The notes: generated by a model from the letters alone, not told the origin. DNA of 46,171 bases from JAUSKF01 sp964545345 (GCA_964545345.1 CAZJFE010000002.1:1-46171), one strand, 5' to 3'. Shown: positions 24,439 through 32,774, numbered from the stretch's first letter. A program made the numbers and translations.

Positions 24439-24734
24439 TATTTTCATATTTTCCAATTCAATAGCAGCGAGGTTTTTGCGTAATTCCGAACGAGATTCCG
24501 AGACGTAGCCCCGCGCGAATAGAGATTTTTTCGGGGACCCTTTAGGGCCGGGAAAATATCGTGAAATGAGCGCGTTTCGGCCGTCGAAGGTCGAGAGAGG
24601 AGTTAGGCAAAGGCCGAGCGAATAGTTATCCACAGGGATTATTTGCATTCTTTCTTTGCTCATTTATAATTAAGGTAATTTAAAAACCCGTCGAATTTTA
24701 TTATTAAATAAAAAATAAATTTTTAGTTACCAAA
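24439..24734. other. Non-coding spacer with DnaA-box-like site and divergent -10 boxes
   Basis: No convincing gene. The left part (24470-24620) is relatively GC-rich, has weak local hairpins (e.g. GGGACCCTTTAGGGCC near 24534) and stays open on the minus strand over about 75 codons. TTATCCACA (24626-24634) equals the high-affinity DnaA box, followed by a very AT-rich stretch (24661-24733). TATAAT on plus (24665-24670, with TTTGCA 17 bases upstream at 24642) serves the gene at 24735. The overlapping TTATAA could also fire on the minus strand, so an unrecognised small RNA is possible. Confidence 0.45.
24642..24670 (+). promoter_or_regulatory. Promoter of the surface protein gene at 24735
   Basis: TTTGCA (24642-24647), 17-base spacer, consensus TATAAT (24665-24670). 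The leader is about 58 bases and AT-rich. Confidence 0.6.
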
Positions 24735-25505
24735 ATGTCTAGTTTCAGCTTGAGCGGTCGTCAGTTGTTGTCGGTTTTATTATCGGTCGTAATCTCCGTG
24801 ATGGCCATTTCTTTTATGGCTGACGCGGTTAGCTACATTGATGCGGACAGCATCGGTGTTGCTACTGCAACTCCAGGTGTTGCCTTAGGCGTCAAAGGAG
24901 CGGCTCACGTTGATGGTTTCTTGGTAGTTGATTATATTCGCGCTACTTCTACGACTGCGTCTTCTTTCGGATCTACTTCTCCCGGTGGCTACGTTTTGGC
25001 GGTCGGCGGTTTTGGTTCGGTTAAAGGAAACTGGAACGTTGAAGGCACCTCCACTATTTCTTCCGTGGTTGCCACTTCCACTCTGTCGGTAGGTAGCAGC
25101 TCTCCGGATATGGCCTTTAGCGTGATTGGAGATTCTCTGATCAATGGCGCTTTGGCGTTAGGCGGCTTGTTGGATGTCCAAGGAACTGCGACTTCCACAA
25201 TCGACGGCGGGTTACAGGTTGATTATGATACCTTGGTAGTTGATTCTGCCGCTAACAGTGTTGCTATCGGCACTACAACCACTTCGGGTGCCGAAGATAT
25301 TACTGGCCCAGCTCCGAAATTGATTGTCGGTACAGGCAGCGCTTCTACCACTGTTGCCATTACTGGTGGCGCGGAAGTCGGAGGAGCTTTGCTCTTGAAA
25401 TCGTCTGATGGAGATGGCTGCATTTTGATCAGCCCGAGCCAACTTGAAGCTGACGCTGATGGAACCATTGCTCTTGTTGGCAAGGTGGTTAGCTGCCCAG
25501 AGTAA
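24735..25505 (+). CDS. Exported repetitive surface protein
   Basis: 256 residues. N-terminal hydrophobic segment LLSVLLSVVISVMAISFMADA (~11-31) may be a signal peptide or anchor. The rest is Gly/Ser/Thr/Ala-rich with short beta-type units such as GVALGVKGAAHVDGFLVVDYI, ATSTTASS, SVGSSSPDMAFSVIGDSLINGALALGG, and LDVQGTATSTIDGGL, giving a likely beta-solenoid or fibre-like stalk. It ends with GDGCILISPSQLEADADGTIALVGKVVSCPE, where the two Cys could form a disulphide. A similar style occurs in CPR cell-surface proteins. It sits directly downstream of the O-antigen ligase and may be a glycosylation target (inference). Confidence 0.75.
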   Translation: MSSFSLSGRQLLSVLLSVVISVMAISFMADAVSYIDADSIGVATATPGVALGVKGAAHVDGFLVVDYIRATSTTASSFGSTSPGGYVLAVGGFGSVKGNWNVEGTSTISSVVATSTLSVGSSSPDMAFSVIGDSLINGALALGGLLDVQGTATSTIDGGLQVDYDTLVVDSAANSVAIGTTTTSGAEDITGPAPKLIVGTGSASTTVAITGGAEVGGALLLKSSDGDGCILISPSQLEADADGTIALVGKVVSCPE

Positions 25506-25534
25506 GGACTTCTTTAATAGTCTAAGTTAATCTA

Positions 25535-26683
25535 ATGAAAAAAGTTCTAACAACTTTAATAGCTTTAGCTACAATGTCGGGTGTGGCGTTGGCCGCTTAC
25601 AACGATGTCCAATTGTCTACCTCCTCGGCGACAATCCTGCAAGTTACGCTAGATGGTAGTGTCTACAATCTTGGTGTAACCCAGGGCAACGTTGAATCAA
25701 TAAACACCAATGCCGGTAGTCTGACCTTTGTGATGGGTTCAGCTTCCGTTCTCCAGATTACTTCAAGTGATCGGTTGGATTACACGACTTCTTTGGGTGA
25801 TGCAGTTAAAACTTTCACCTGTGGAGCGTCTTCTTCTGATCTCCACATTGAATACTCTGGCAGCGGTACTAACAGCGTAACCGTTACTCCTACCGGAGTC
25901 TGTTCCACTGCTAGCTCTGGTGGCGGAGGCGGTAGTGGAGGTGGCGGAGGGGGTGGATCTTCCCCAAGTCCGTCTCCTAGTCCAACCCCAACCCCAGCGC
26001 CAGCTCCGACTCCGGCTCCAAGTCCGACTCCAGCCCCCGCACCGGTTCCAGCCGTTGCCGTGGTTGCTACGACTCCAGCTGCTGTTAATGCCGCCGCTCC
26101 CGCGCAGTTAGTTTCCCCAGTATTTAACACAAATTTAAGCGTTGGATCCAAGGGAGACGACGTTAAGAGATTACAGCAACTTTTAGCTTCGGATAAAGAA
26201 ATTTATCCCGAAGGTCAGGTTACCGGATATCTTGGTAATTTAACCAAGGCCGCTATTCGAAAATTTCAGCTCAAGTACGGAGTTATCAAGAAAGCGACTG
26301 ACCCCGGAAACGGAAATCTTGGTCCAAAGACCCGAGCTAAAATGAAAGAGGTTTATGGTAGTGGAACAGCGGCTCCCGCCCCTGCTTCCGGCGCCCAAGC
26401 TACTTTGGACGCTCTCAACAAACAGTTGCAAGAGTTGCAAGCGAAAGCCGCTAAACCAACTCCTGCTCCAGTTCCAGCCCCCGCTCCGTCTACATCTGCT
26501 CAACAGGCCCAATTGGATTCTCTGACAAAGATATTGCAGGAGTTGCAAGCAAAAGCCGCGGCGAAACCGGCTCCCGCGCCAGCTCCGACCCCCGCCCCGT
26601 CTTCCAATGCTGCATTGCAATCCCAATTGGATGCCGCGCTGAAAGCGTTGAAGGAACTACAGGCCAAAGCGGCGGCTCAATAG
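25535..26683 (+). CDS. Secreted peptidoglycan-binding protein with Pro-rich linker and coiled-coil repeats
   Basis: 382 residues. Signal peptide MKKVLTTLIALATMSGVALAA with cleavage likely after ALA. Residues ~22-125 form a small beta domain with two Cys (FTCGASSSD, TGVCSTA). A Gly/Ser block and a long Pro/Ala/Thr linker follow (~128-180). A PG_binding_1-type domain covers ~203-275 (NLSVGSKGDDVKRLQQLL ... GYLGNLTKAAIRKFQLKYGV ... GNLGPKTRAKMKEVYG). The tail has three copies of a helix LxxLxKxLQELQAKAA separated by Pro-Ala linkers. It probably tethers a surface layer to the cell wall. Confidence 0.87.
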   Translation: MKKVLTTLIALATMSGVALAAYNDVQLSTSSATILQVTLDGSVYNLGVTQGNVESINTNAGSLTFVMGSASVLQITSSDRLDYTTSLGDAVKTFTCGASSSDLHIEYSGSGTNSVTVTPTGVCSTASSGGGGGSGGGGGGGSSPSPSPSPTPTPAPAPTPAPSPTPAPAPVPAVAVVATTPAAVNAAAPAQLVSPVFNTNLSVGSKGDDVKRLQQLLASDKEIYPEGQVTGYLGNLTKAAIRKFQLKYGVIKKATDPGNGNLGPKTRAKMKEVYGSGTAAPAPASGAQATLDALNKQLQELQAKAAKPTPAPVPAPAPSTSAQQAQLDSLTKILQELQAKAAAKPAPAPAPTPAPSSNAALQSQLDAALKALKELQAKAAAQ

Positions 26684-26691
26684 ATCCGAAT

Positions 26692-26756
26692 AAAATCCCC
26701 CCTTGTCCCTTACATAAGGTTTATGTGAGGGATAGACTACGGGGGGATTTTGTTTT
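26692..26756 (+). terminator. Long two-part hairpin terminator with nested palindrome
   Basis: Outer stem AAAATCCCCCC (26692-26702) with GGGGGGATTTT (26741-26751), then TGTTTT. Nested inside is a 12-bp palindrome TCCCTTACATAA (26706-26717) with TTATGTGAGGGA (26721-26732), which resembles the arms of element C (CCCACACATAAC). Confidence 0.85.
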
Positions 26757-26772
26757 ACGATTCAGGAAATGA

Positions 26773-26897
26773 ATCCCGTTAGAAACAGCCAAACCTAAAT
26801 AACCATGACAATTAATATGCAAAAATCAGTCGTGAATAAAAAAGTAGTATGTGTGCCACGGGTACGCCCGGCAGGCGCACCCTGCTTCTAACGGGAT
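26773..26897 (+). repeat. Start-codon palindrome element B
   Basis: ATCCCGTTAGAA (26773-26784) and TTCTAACGGGAT (26886-26897) are perfect inverted repeats enclosing 101 bases. The right arm ends on the AT of the ATG at 26896. The left arm follows ATG 26769, which opens a nine-codon frame (stop 26796-26798) and has TACGAT (26756-26761) seven bases upstream. ATGAA is repeated at both ends. The core arm (CCCGTTAGAA) is identical to element A. Confidence 0.85.
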
Positions 26898-27597
26898 GAA
26901 AGGAGTTATCTTAGCGGGTGGCTTAGGGACTCGGCTTCACCCGGTGACCTTGGAAATGCCCAAGCCATTATTGACCGTTAAGCGGCGGCCGATTTTGAAT
27001 CACTTATTAGATTTGTTTAAGAAACACGGCATTGATCAGCCGACGATTTTGATTAACAAAGGCCACCTTGAAGATTACCAGTGGTGGCAGAGGCGTTATG
27101 AGAAAGAAGTGCCGGCGAATTTGGAATTAGTTGTGGAGCCGGAACCGCTGGGCACTTTCGGTGGATTAAAGATTGTTAAAGAGCGTCTGACGGAACCGTT
27201 TATTTTGTCTAACGGCGATGAGCTAAAGGATTTTGATTTAGGGGCGCTGGTCAAGGCGCACAGAGAAAATCCTACCAAACCGGTGGCGACGATCGCCCTT
27301 GTTGAAGTAGAAAACCCATCCGATTATGGAGTACCGGTTTTAGATGGAGATAAAATAAAAGAATTTTTAGAAAAACCGCAAAATCCGCCGTCCAATTTTA
27401 TTTCTTCCGGCCTCTACGTGGTGGAACCGGAGATTTTTCAATACGCGGATTGGTCAAAAAACTTTCTAATGATTGAAAGGGATATTTTCCCGAAAGTAGC
27501 CGCTGCCGGCAAATTGGCCGGTTACAAAGTTAAAAACGGCAAATGGTATGACTGCGGGACGTTTAGCCGCTGGGAAAAAGCTATTAAAGAGTGGTAG
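26896..27597 (+). CDS. Sugar-1-phosphate nucleotidyltransferase
   Basis: 233 residues from ATG 26896; longer in-frame starts would add residues encoded by the palindrome element and are rejected. NTP-transferase features: MKGVILAGGLGTRLHPVT, MPKPLLTVKRRPILNHLL, GTFGGLK (~90), SNGDELKDFD (metal-binding Asp, ~106), and WYDCGTFSRWEKA at the C-terminus. It resembles mannose-1-phosphate guanylyl- or glucose-1-phosphate thymidylyltransferases. There is no ribosome site other than the GGG of the palindrome. It is convergent with the flippase gene, with ten bases between the stops. Confidence 0.87.
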   Translation: MKGVILAGGLGTRLHPVTLEMPKPLLTVKRRPILNHLLDLFKKHGIDQPTILINKGHLEDYQWWQRRYEKEVPANLELVVEPEPLGTFGGLKIVKERLTEPFILSNGDELKDFDLGALVKAHRENPTKPVATIALVEVENPSDYGVPVLDGDKIKEFLEKPQNPPSNFISSGLYVVEPEIFQYADWSKNFLMIERDIFPKVAAAGKLAGYKVKNGKWYDCGTFSRWEKAIKEW

Positions 27598-27607
27598 TGT
27601 TTTTTTG

Positions 27608-28930
27608 TTATCTAACCAATCTTGTCAAGAAGCGGAGATAAAATCCGAATTGCGGCCAGATGTGGAGGCGGTGAATAGAATTCATCTTGCGCCAGATCAG
27701 GAAGTTGGTGATCAGTTGTGTGATCAGGGTGGAGATAGCGGCGCCTTCAATGCCCCAGATTGGGATCAGGAGGAAGTTGAGTAATATGTTCCCGACAGCG
27801 GAAACCATCACGAACCAGACAAAACTTTTTTGCGCGTCGAAGGCGAAAATAGCATTACCGATTATGGCGGATGGGTAGACGATTAAGACGGTGAAGATCA
27901 GGATGCGGAAGGTGTTGATAGCCGGGAAATATTCCGGTCCGAATAGGATATTGATAATCGGGCCGGCGAAGATCACTCCCAAAATTACAACCGGGATAGC
28001 GCACAGAATCACTCCGGCAATCGCTTTCTCCAACAGGGCGGCCACTGCCCCGGGAAAGGTTTTGGCCATCCGCGCCATTACCGGGAAAATGCTGGAAGCA
28101 AGAAGAGTTGGGATGATGTATAGAAGCAATACCGGCTTTTGGGCGGCGGAATAAAATCCGACCTCCGCGGCCGAACGCATCCAGCCAACCATAATAATAT
28201 CGGTGTTCAGATTGATTGCTCCCATCAGGCCCATTAAGCCAAATGGCCAGGCGGTCGCCAAGATATCTTTCACGAGCTTTTTATCAAAATTAGAAAAGAT
28301 ATTTCCGAAATATTCTCGTAGGACGAACCAAATCGCCAACAATCCCAATCCGCTACCTATCGCATAGGCGTAAGCCAACGACTGGCTGGTGGGAGTAAAG
28401 GTTAAGAAGATAAATCCCAGAACAACAATGGCTAGGTTGGTGAAGACTCCGATCAAGGATTCTATTTCCATTTTTTCCATCGCCCGACTAATGGCGGATC
28501 CTAGGTCGCGCAGGGTATCAAAGGCGAAGACAAACATCAGAATTGGCATGATAATCGCCGCCTCCGGGATGTTGGTGAGATAGGGCAGCGCAACAGCCAC
28601 TCCGGCGATTAACAGGCCCAGCAAGACTAATTTCGTCCAAAAAGCAGTGGCGATGTATTTATTCCTGAGTTCCGGGTTGCGTGAGGTTTCTTTGGTGATT
28701 AGGGCATTGATTCCGATATCGGAGAAAATGGTTAAAAAGGCCGCCAAACCCAGAGCGTAAGAGAAGGCGCCCCAACTGGCCGCGCCGAGTACTCGGGCGG
28801 CGTAAATTACAATCGCGGCGCGGAACAGGCGTCCGGTAATTTGACCGAAAAATAACCAGAAAGTGTTTTTAGCGATGGTTTGACCGACTGTCCTGTTTTT
28901 CAGCAGGAAGTTAAAAAGAAATTTGAACAT
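27608..28930 (-). CDS. Wzx-type polysaccharide flippase
   Basis: 440 residues, about 12 to 14 membrane helices in the MOP/MATE-like pattern. N-terminal FWLFFGQITGRLFRAAIVIYAARVLGAASWGAFSYALGLAAF and IGINALITKETSRNP match the polysaccharide-transport (RfbX/Wzx) family; later segments include IMVGWMRSAAEVGFYSAAQKPVLLLYIIPTLLASSIFPVMARM. It would flip undecaprenyl-linked repeat units made by the adjacent transferase, whose stop is the base next to this start, so both are one minus-strand operon. Confidence 0.9.
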   Translation of the reverse strand: MFKFLFNFLLKNRTVGQTIAKNTFWLFFGQITGRLFRAAIVIYAARVLGAASWGAFSYALGLAAFLTIFSDIGINALITKETSRNPELRNKYIATAFWTKLVLLGLLIAGVAVALPYLTNIPEAAIIMPILMFVFAFDTLRDLGSAISRAMEKMEIESLIGVFTNLAIVVLGFIFLTFTPTSQSLAYAYAIGSGLGLLAIWFVLREYFGNIFSNFDKKLVKDILATAWPFGLMGLMGAINLNTDIIMVGWMRSAAEVGFYSAAQKPVLLLYIIPTLLASSIFPVMARMAKTFPGAVAALLEKAIAGVILCAIPVVILGVIFAGPIINILFGPEYFPAINTFRILIFTVLIVYPSAIIGNAIFAFDAQKSFVWFVMVSAVGNILLNFLLIPIWGIEGAAISTLITQLITNFLIWRKMNSIHRLHIWPQFGFYLRFLTRLVR

Positions 28931-30265
28931 TTACTTGAGGTTAGTGAACAAGTACTTAACCGTGCGAAGAAGAATAATGAAATCCAGGGTAATGGAGCGG
29001 TTTTTCAGGTAATACATGTCATATTGGAGTTTTTCGTAGGCGTCTTCCACCGAAGCTCCATATTTGTAATTTATTTGGGCCCAGCCGGTGATTCCGGGGC
29101 GAACCAACAAGCGTAACTCAAAATATGGAACATCTTTTTTGAGATGGGTGACGAATTCCGGACGCTCGGGGCGCGGACCGACAAAGGACAGATCGCCGCG
29201 GATAATGTTGATCAATTGCGGGATTTCATCCAGGTGACTGCTACGGAGGAATCTTCCGATCAAGGTGGTGCGATCATCGTTCGGCTTCGCCCATTGCGGG
29301 CCATCTTTCTCCGCGTCGGCGCGCATGGTTCGGAATTTATGGATCATGAATTCCTGCTCGTTCCGGCCGCTACGTTTTTGCTGGAAGAGGGCCGGCCCCT
29401 TAGAGGTGATCGCTACCAGCAGTCCTAATAAAGCGGCAATCGGCGATAAGATGATCGCCAACAAGGTTGCTAAAATTACCTCAGTAGGACGCTTGATGAA
29501 TTCATAGACCTTATGACTTTTGGATAAGTTTTCCAGAAACCAGACCTCTTCCAGTTCGGCGAGCGGCAGTTTTTGGAAGACTTTTTCATAAAGTTCCGCC
29601 AAGTCCATCACTTCAATTCCTAAAACCAGGTTTTTGTAGATTAGGCGCGCCGCTTTGGAATTTTTCTTGATATGCGCCGGTACGACAATCAAGTTGATGT
29701 TGTTGGTGAGGATAATTTGGGCGAGATGTTCAAACTCTTTATCTTGCAGGCCTTCTTTCATCCAAAATTTTGTTTCATAGCCAAGTTGGGGGTTTTTGGC
29801 GATGTGGTCGGTTAGGTCTTCAACGGTTTTATTGTAGCCGATCATCAGGATTCGGTTCTCGGGGGCGCCGGAGCTAAGCAGGGTGTTATAGAAAGTGCGC
29901 CAGAAATAGCTGGCCAGGCCGAAGATTAAGAGAGCAGTGAAAAGATTAGTCTTCGGTGTAATGCCTAAGATTGGTAAAAAGTAGAAGAGGAGCGTGGCGA
30001 TTACGCCGTTGAGGATCAACAGCGAGACGAATTTTTTATAAAAATCCAAGTCGTTTTTTAAGCTACGCAAATCGTACAAACCGCCAATGTAAAAACTCAA
30101 TAGCCAGATGAAAAAGATAGCCGTGAACGGCCAAAAATGAAGGTCAATAATCACCCGATTAAGTTCGCCATAGCGAATAAATAGGGTAATTGTCAGAGAT
30201 GCGTATAAAATAAGAACATCTCCTAAAAGGAGAGTGATCTGCTTAAGCTTTACACCTAAGTCCAT
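28931..30265 (-). CDS. Polyprenyl-phosphate sugar phosphotransferase (initiating transferase)
   Basis: 444 residues from ATG 30265; a TTG 36 bases upstream is possible but would overlap the divergent promoter. The N-terminus has four or five membrane helices (ITLLLGDVLILYASLTITLFI etc.), then a Rossmann-like region (ENRILMIGYNKTVEDLTDHI). The C-terminal catalytic domain starts at FIKRPTEVILATLLAIILSP and carries FQQKRSGRNEQEFMIHKFRTM, LRSSHLDEIPQLINI, and GDLSFVGPRPERPEFV, diagnostic of WbaP/WcaJ-type enzymes. It loads the first sugar phosphate onto the lipid carrier. Plus-strand gene 30287 begins only 21 bases away. Confidence 0.92.
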   Translation of the reverse strand: MDLGVKLKQITLLLGDVLILYASLTITLFIRYGELNRVIIDLHFWPFTAIFFIWLLSFYIGGLYDLRSLKNDLDFYKKFVSLLILNGVIATLLFYFLPILGITPKTNLFTALLIFGLASYFWRTFYNTLLSSGAPENRILMIGYNKTVEDLTDHIAKNPQLGYETKFWMKEGLQDKEFEHLAQIILTNNINLIVVPAHIKKNSKAARLIYKNLVLGIEVMDLAELYEKVFQKLPLAELEEVWFLENLSKSHKVYEFIKRPTEVILATLLAIILSPIAALLGLLVAITSKGPALFQQKRSGRNEQEFMIHKFRTMRADAEKDGPQWAKPNDDRTTLIGRFLRSSHLDEIPQLINIIRGDLSFVGPRPERPEFVTHLKKDVPYFELRLLVRPGITGWAQINYKYGASVEDAYEKLQYDMYYLKNRSITLDFIILLRTVKYLFTNLK

Positions 30266-30286
30266 TGACCTTATATTAGATAAAGT
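30266..30286. promoter_or_regulatory. 21-base divergent promoter between two near-leaderless genes
   Basis: Only 21 bases separate the ATGs of the minus-strand gene (30265) and the plus-strand gene (30287). TATATT on plus (30272-30277) lies nine bases before ATG 30287. The same bases read TAATAT/TATAAG on minus, four to seven bases before ATG 30265. No ribosome site fits on either side, so transcription should begin almost at each start codon and the two promoters share bases. Confidence 0.55.
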
Positions 30287-30982
30287 ATGGAGGATAGTCA
30301 AAAAGCCCCAAAAGACATTTTATTGCCAGGCAGCATCATTGTGGCCGCTCTTTTGATTTCCGGAGCGCTGGTTTATAACATTGGTTCCCGGTCTTTGGAC
30401 CCGGCGGTGCCTGAGGCCCAAGCTGATGTTACTAAGATGGATCTGGTGGATGACGATGTTATCGTGGGGAGCGCCGACGCGCCGGTTACAATCGTGGAAT
30501 TTGGTGATTACCAGTGTCCGTTTTGCGCGAGATTTTTCACTGACGTTGAGCCGAGGTTGCGGGAGGATTATATCAAGACTGGCAAAGCCCGAATGGTCTA
30601 TCGCGACTTCGCCTTTTTAGGCCCGGAATCGGCTGACGCGGCTATGGCTTCTCAATGCGCGGCTGAGCAAAAAGCATTTTGGAGTTTTCATGATGCCCTG
30701 TTTGCTACCGAAGTCAGAGATGGCGTAGAGCACAATGGCAATCTTAATGAGCAGTTGTTTAAAACTATCGCTTCCGGCCTGAAGCTGGACCGCGCCCTTT
30801 TTGATAACTGCCTTTCTTCCAAGAAATATTTCAAGGAAATTGAAAAAGATTATAACGACGGTATTGCCGCGGGGGTACGGGGAACTCCGGCTACCTTCAT
30901 CAACGGGAAAATGATTTCCGGAGCGGCTAGCTATGATTCCTTTAAGTCCGCGGTTGATGAAGCATTAAAGGCGGTTAAGTAA
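30287..30982 (+). CDS. DsbA-like thiol:disulphide oxidoreductase (membrane-anchored)
   Basis: 231 residues. One N-terminal membrane segment (LLPGSIIVAALLISGALVYNIG, ~13-34) anchors an extracytoplasmic thioredoxin-fold domain of the DsbA/Thioredoxin_4 type. The active site is YQCPFCARFF (CxxC, ~75-78); the cis-Pro loop is GVRGTPATFING (~198-209). Length and the helical insert (AAEQKAFWSFHDALFATE) match the family. It likely forms disulphides in exported proteins such as the Cys-bearing surface proteins encoded upstream. Confidence 0.9.
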   Translation: MEDSQKAPKDILLPGSIIVAALLISGALVYNIGSRSLDPAVPEAQADVTKMDLVDDDVIVGSADAPVTIVEFGDYQCPFCARFFTDVEPRLREDYIKTGKARMVYRDFAFLGPESADAAMASQCAAEQKAFWSFHDALFATEVRDGVEHNGNLNEQLFKTIASGLKLDRALFDNCLSSKKYFKEIEKDYNDGIAAGVRGTPATFINGKMISGAASYDSFKSAVDEALKAVK

Positions 30983-30988
30983 CAACGG

Positions 30989-32587
30989 ATGGAGAAAATG
31001 TCCAAGAAAAGCGAAAAAGAGGTTGAGTTTCTGAAAAATCTGGAGGATCAGTTTGAAAAAGCTAAGCCGGTCAAGGAAGTCGCCGACAAGCTTTCGGAGC
31101 ATGGATTTGAGGCCTATCTCGTGGGCGGTTGCCTGCGCGATCTTTTGCTTGGGAAAACTCCTAAAGATTGGGATCTAACCACCGATGCCAAACCGGAAGA
31201 AATTCTGAAGGTTTTCCCGGATAGTGTTTATGAAAACCAGTTTGGCACGGTTGGAGTGAAAACTCGGTCTGATGATCCGGCAATGGCGTTGGTGGAGGTG
31301 ACTACTTTTCGGAAGGAAGGGAAGTATACCGATAAGCGGCATCCGGACGAAATTACTTTTGCAAAAACTGTTGAAGAAGATCTTTCCCGGCGTGATTTTA
31401 CTATCAACGCGATGGCTTACTTGGTGCATCCTGATAAGCGCCGCGCCGAAGGTTTAGTGGATCCGTTTGGCGGTAGGAAAGATTTAGAAGATGGGGTGAT
31501 CCGGGCGGTTGGAGAGCCAAAGGAGCGGTTTGAGGAAGACGCGCTTCGTTTGATGCGAGCTGTCCGATTCGCCGGCCGATTGGGTTTTTCTGTTGAGGAA
31601 AAAACCGCCCAGGCGATTAAAGAAAAAGCCGGTTTGTTGGAATTTATCGCCAAAGAGAGAATTCGGGAAGAATTCTGCAAGTTAGTAATGACCGACAACG
31701 CGGCCGAAGGAGTGCGTCGCATGGAAGAGCTGGATCTGTTGCGTTATGTGATGCCGGAATTACGCGAGGGCGTCGGGATGGATCAGAACATGCACCATGT
31801 CTACACTGTCTTTGAGCACAACGTTAACGCGATGGCTTACGCGGCGGATGAAAAATTTCCGCTGTATCTTCGTCTGGCGGCTTTATTGCACGACGTAGGC
31901 AAACCGAAATCTCGCGAGTGGAAGGCGAAGCCCACAGGCACTCGAACGCATAATGGGCAAAAAGGCGAGTGGACCTTTCTTCAGCACCAATATATCGGAA
32001 AGAAAATGGTGATCCCGATGTTGGATAAACTAAAGTTCCCTAAAAAAGAGATTGAAAAAATCGCTCTTTTGGTGCGCGAGCATATGTTCGCTTTTGACGC
32101 GGATCTGGGAACCGCTCGGGGCGCGCGCCGTTTTGTGAACCGAGTCGGTCAGGATAATGTTGAGGATTTGATGAAGCTACGCGAGTGTGATCGTATCGGC
32201 TCGGGCACTGAAGTGGCGGTGCCGATGCGTCTTCGTAAATTTAAGGCGATGATTGAGATCGCCATGAAGGATCCGATTAGCGCCAAAACCTTGAAGATTA
32301 ACGGCGGGGACGTTATGAAATTGTTGAAGATTACTCCCGGGCCGAAAGTTGGCGCGGTTTTGGCTGTGCTTCTTGAAAAAGTTTTGGATAATCCGAAGCT
32401 CAACGAGAAGGCCAAGCTTTTAAAAGAGGCGGAGAAGTTGGGGAAATTAGACGACAAAGAACTTTTGGGATTGCGGGAAAAAGCTAGGAAAGAAATAGAA
32501 GAGGCGCAGAAAAGAGTTGACGAAGGGGTAATGGACCAGTATGGTGTTAAGGGTCCGATGGCTAGACCTCCAAAGAGGAAAAAGTAA
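30989..32587 (+). CDS. cca: CCA-adding tRNA nucleotidyltransferase / poly(A) polymerase family with HD domain
   Basis: 532 residues. Class II nucleotidyltransferase head: FEAYLVGGCLRDLLLGKTPKDWDLTTDA (~46-73, catalytic DxD), TVGVKT, RRDFTINAMAY (~142), and the RNA-binding segment RFEEDALRLMRAVRFAGRLGF (~187). An HD domain follows (LRLAALLHDVGKPKS, ~305), then a helical Lys/Glu-rich tail. It adds or repairs the 3' CCA of tRNAs. This fits the tRNA-Pro genes directly downstream, which do not encode CCA. The alternative Met at 30998 cannot be excluded as the start. Confidence 0.9.
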   Translation: MEKMSKKSEKEVEFLKNLEDQFEKAKPVKEVADKLSEHGFEAYLVGGCLRDLLLGKTPKDWDLTTDAKPEEILKVFPDSVYENQFGTVGVKTRSDDPAMALVEVTTFRKEGKYTDKRHPDEITFAKTVEEDLSRRDFTINAMAYLVHPDKRRAEGLVDPFGGRKDLEDGVIRAVGEPKERFEEDALRLMRAVRFAGRLGFSVEEKTAQAIKEKAGLLEFIAKERIREEFCKLVMTDNAAEGVRRMEELDLLRYVMPELREGVGMDQNMHHVYTVFEHNVNAMAYAADEKFPLYLRLAALLHDVGKPKSREWKAKPTGTRTHNGQKGEWTFLQHQYIGKKMVIPMLDKLKFPKKEIEKIALLVREHMFAFDADLGTARGARRFVNRVGQDNVEDLMKLRECDRIGSGTEVAVPMRLRKFKAMIEIAMKDPISAKTLKINGGDVMKLLKITPGPKVGAVLAVLLEKVLDNPKLNEKAKLLKEAEKLGKLDDKELLGLREKARKEIEEAQKRVDEGVMDQYGVKGPMARPPKRKK

Positions 32588-32592
32588 GTTTG

Positions 32593-32740
32593 CGGGCTGT
32601 AAGCAAAGCTTTCGGCCCATCACTCGGAGAAAGCGCACAAGTAAGCTTGTCCGATTCTCCTTCGTTCGGGCTGTAAGCAGAGCTTGCAGCCCATCATTCG
32701 GAAGAAGCGTACAAGCGAGCTAGTACGATCTTCCTTCATT
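32593..32740 (+). repeat. Two 74-base tandem hairpin units in register with the tRNA
   Basis: Units at 32593-32666 and 32667-32740, both starting CGGGCTGTAAGC, followed at exactly the next 74-base step (32741) by the tRNA 5' half starting CGGGCTGTAG. Each unit forms two hairpins: GGGCTG...C(A/G)GCCC with an inner AAGC/GCTT, then GGAGAA/TTCTCC in unit 1 and GGAAGA/TCTTCC in unit 2. The second helix shows compensating changes on both strands, which supports a conserved structure. The hairpin ends echo the acceptor stems of the two tRNAs downstream. Confidence 0.75.
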
Positions 32741-32774
32741 CGGGCTGTAGTATATCGGCAGTACACACGCCCCG

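Noticed and set aside
24349..24663. Minus-strand reading frame of about 104 codons
   Set aside because: Its last third lies opposite the O-antigen ligase coding sequence, it has no recognisable domain and the rest may be open by chance or because of a structured RNA. Kept only as part of the spacer description.
26851..26895. Upstream in-frame starts extending the nucleotidyltransferase and the epimerase at 1390
   Set aside because: The added residues are encoded by the palindrome arms (ASNGM, ISNGM). The protein families start at the Met that ends the right arm.
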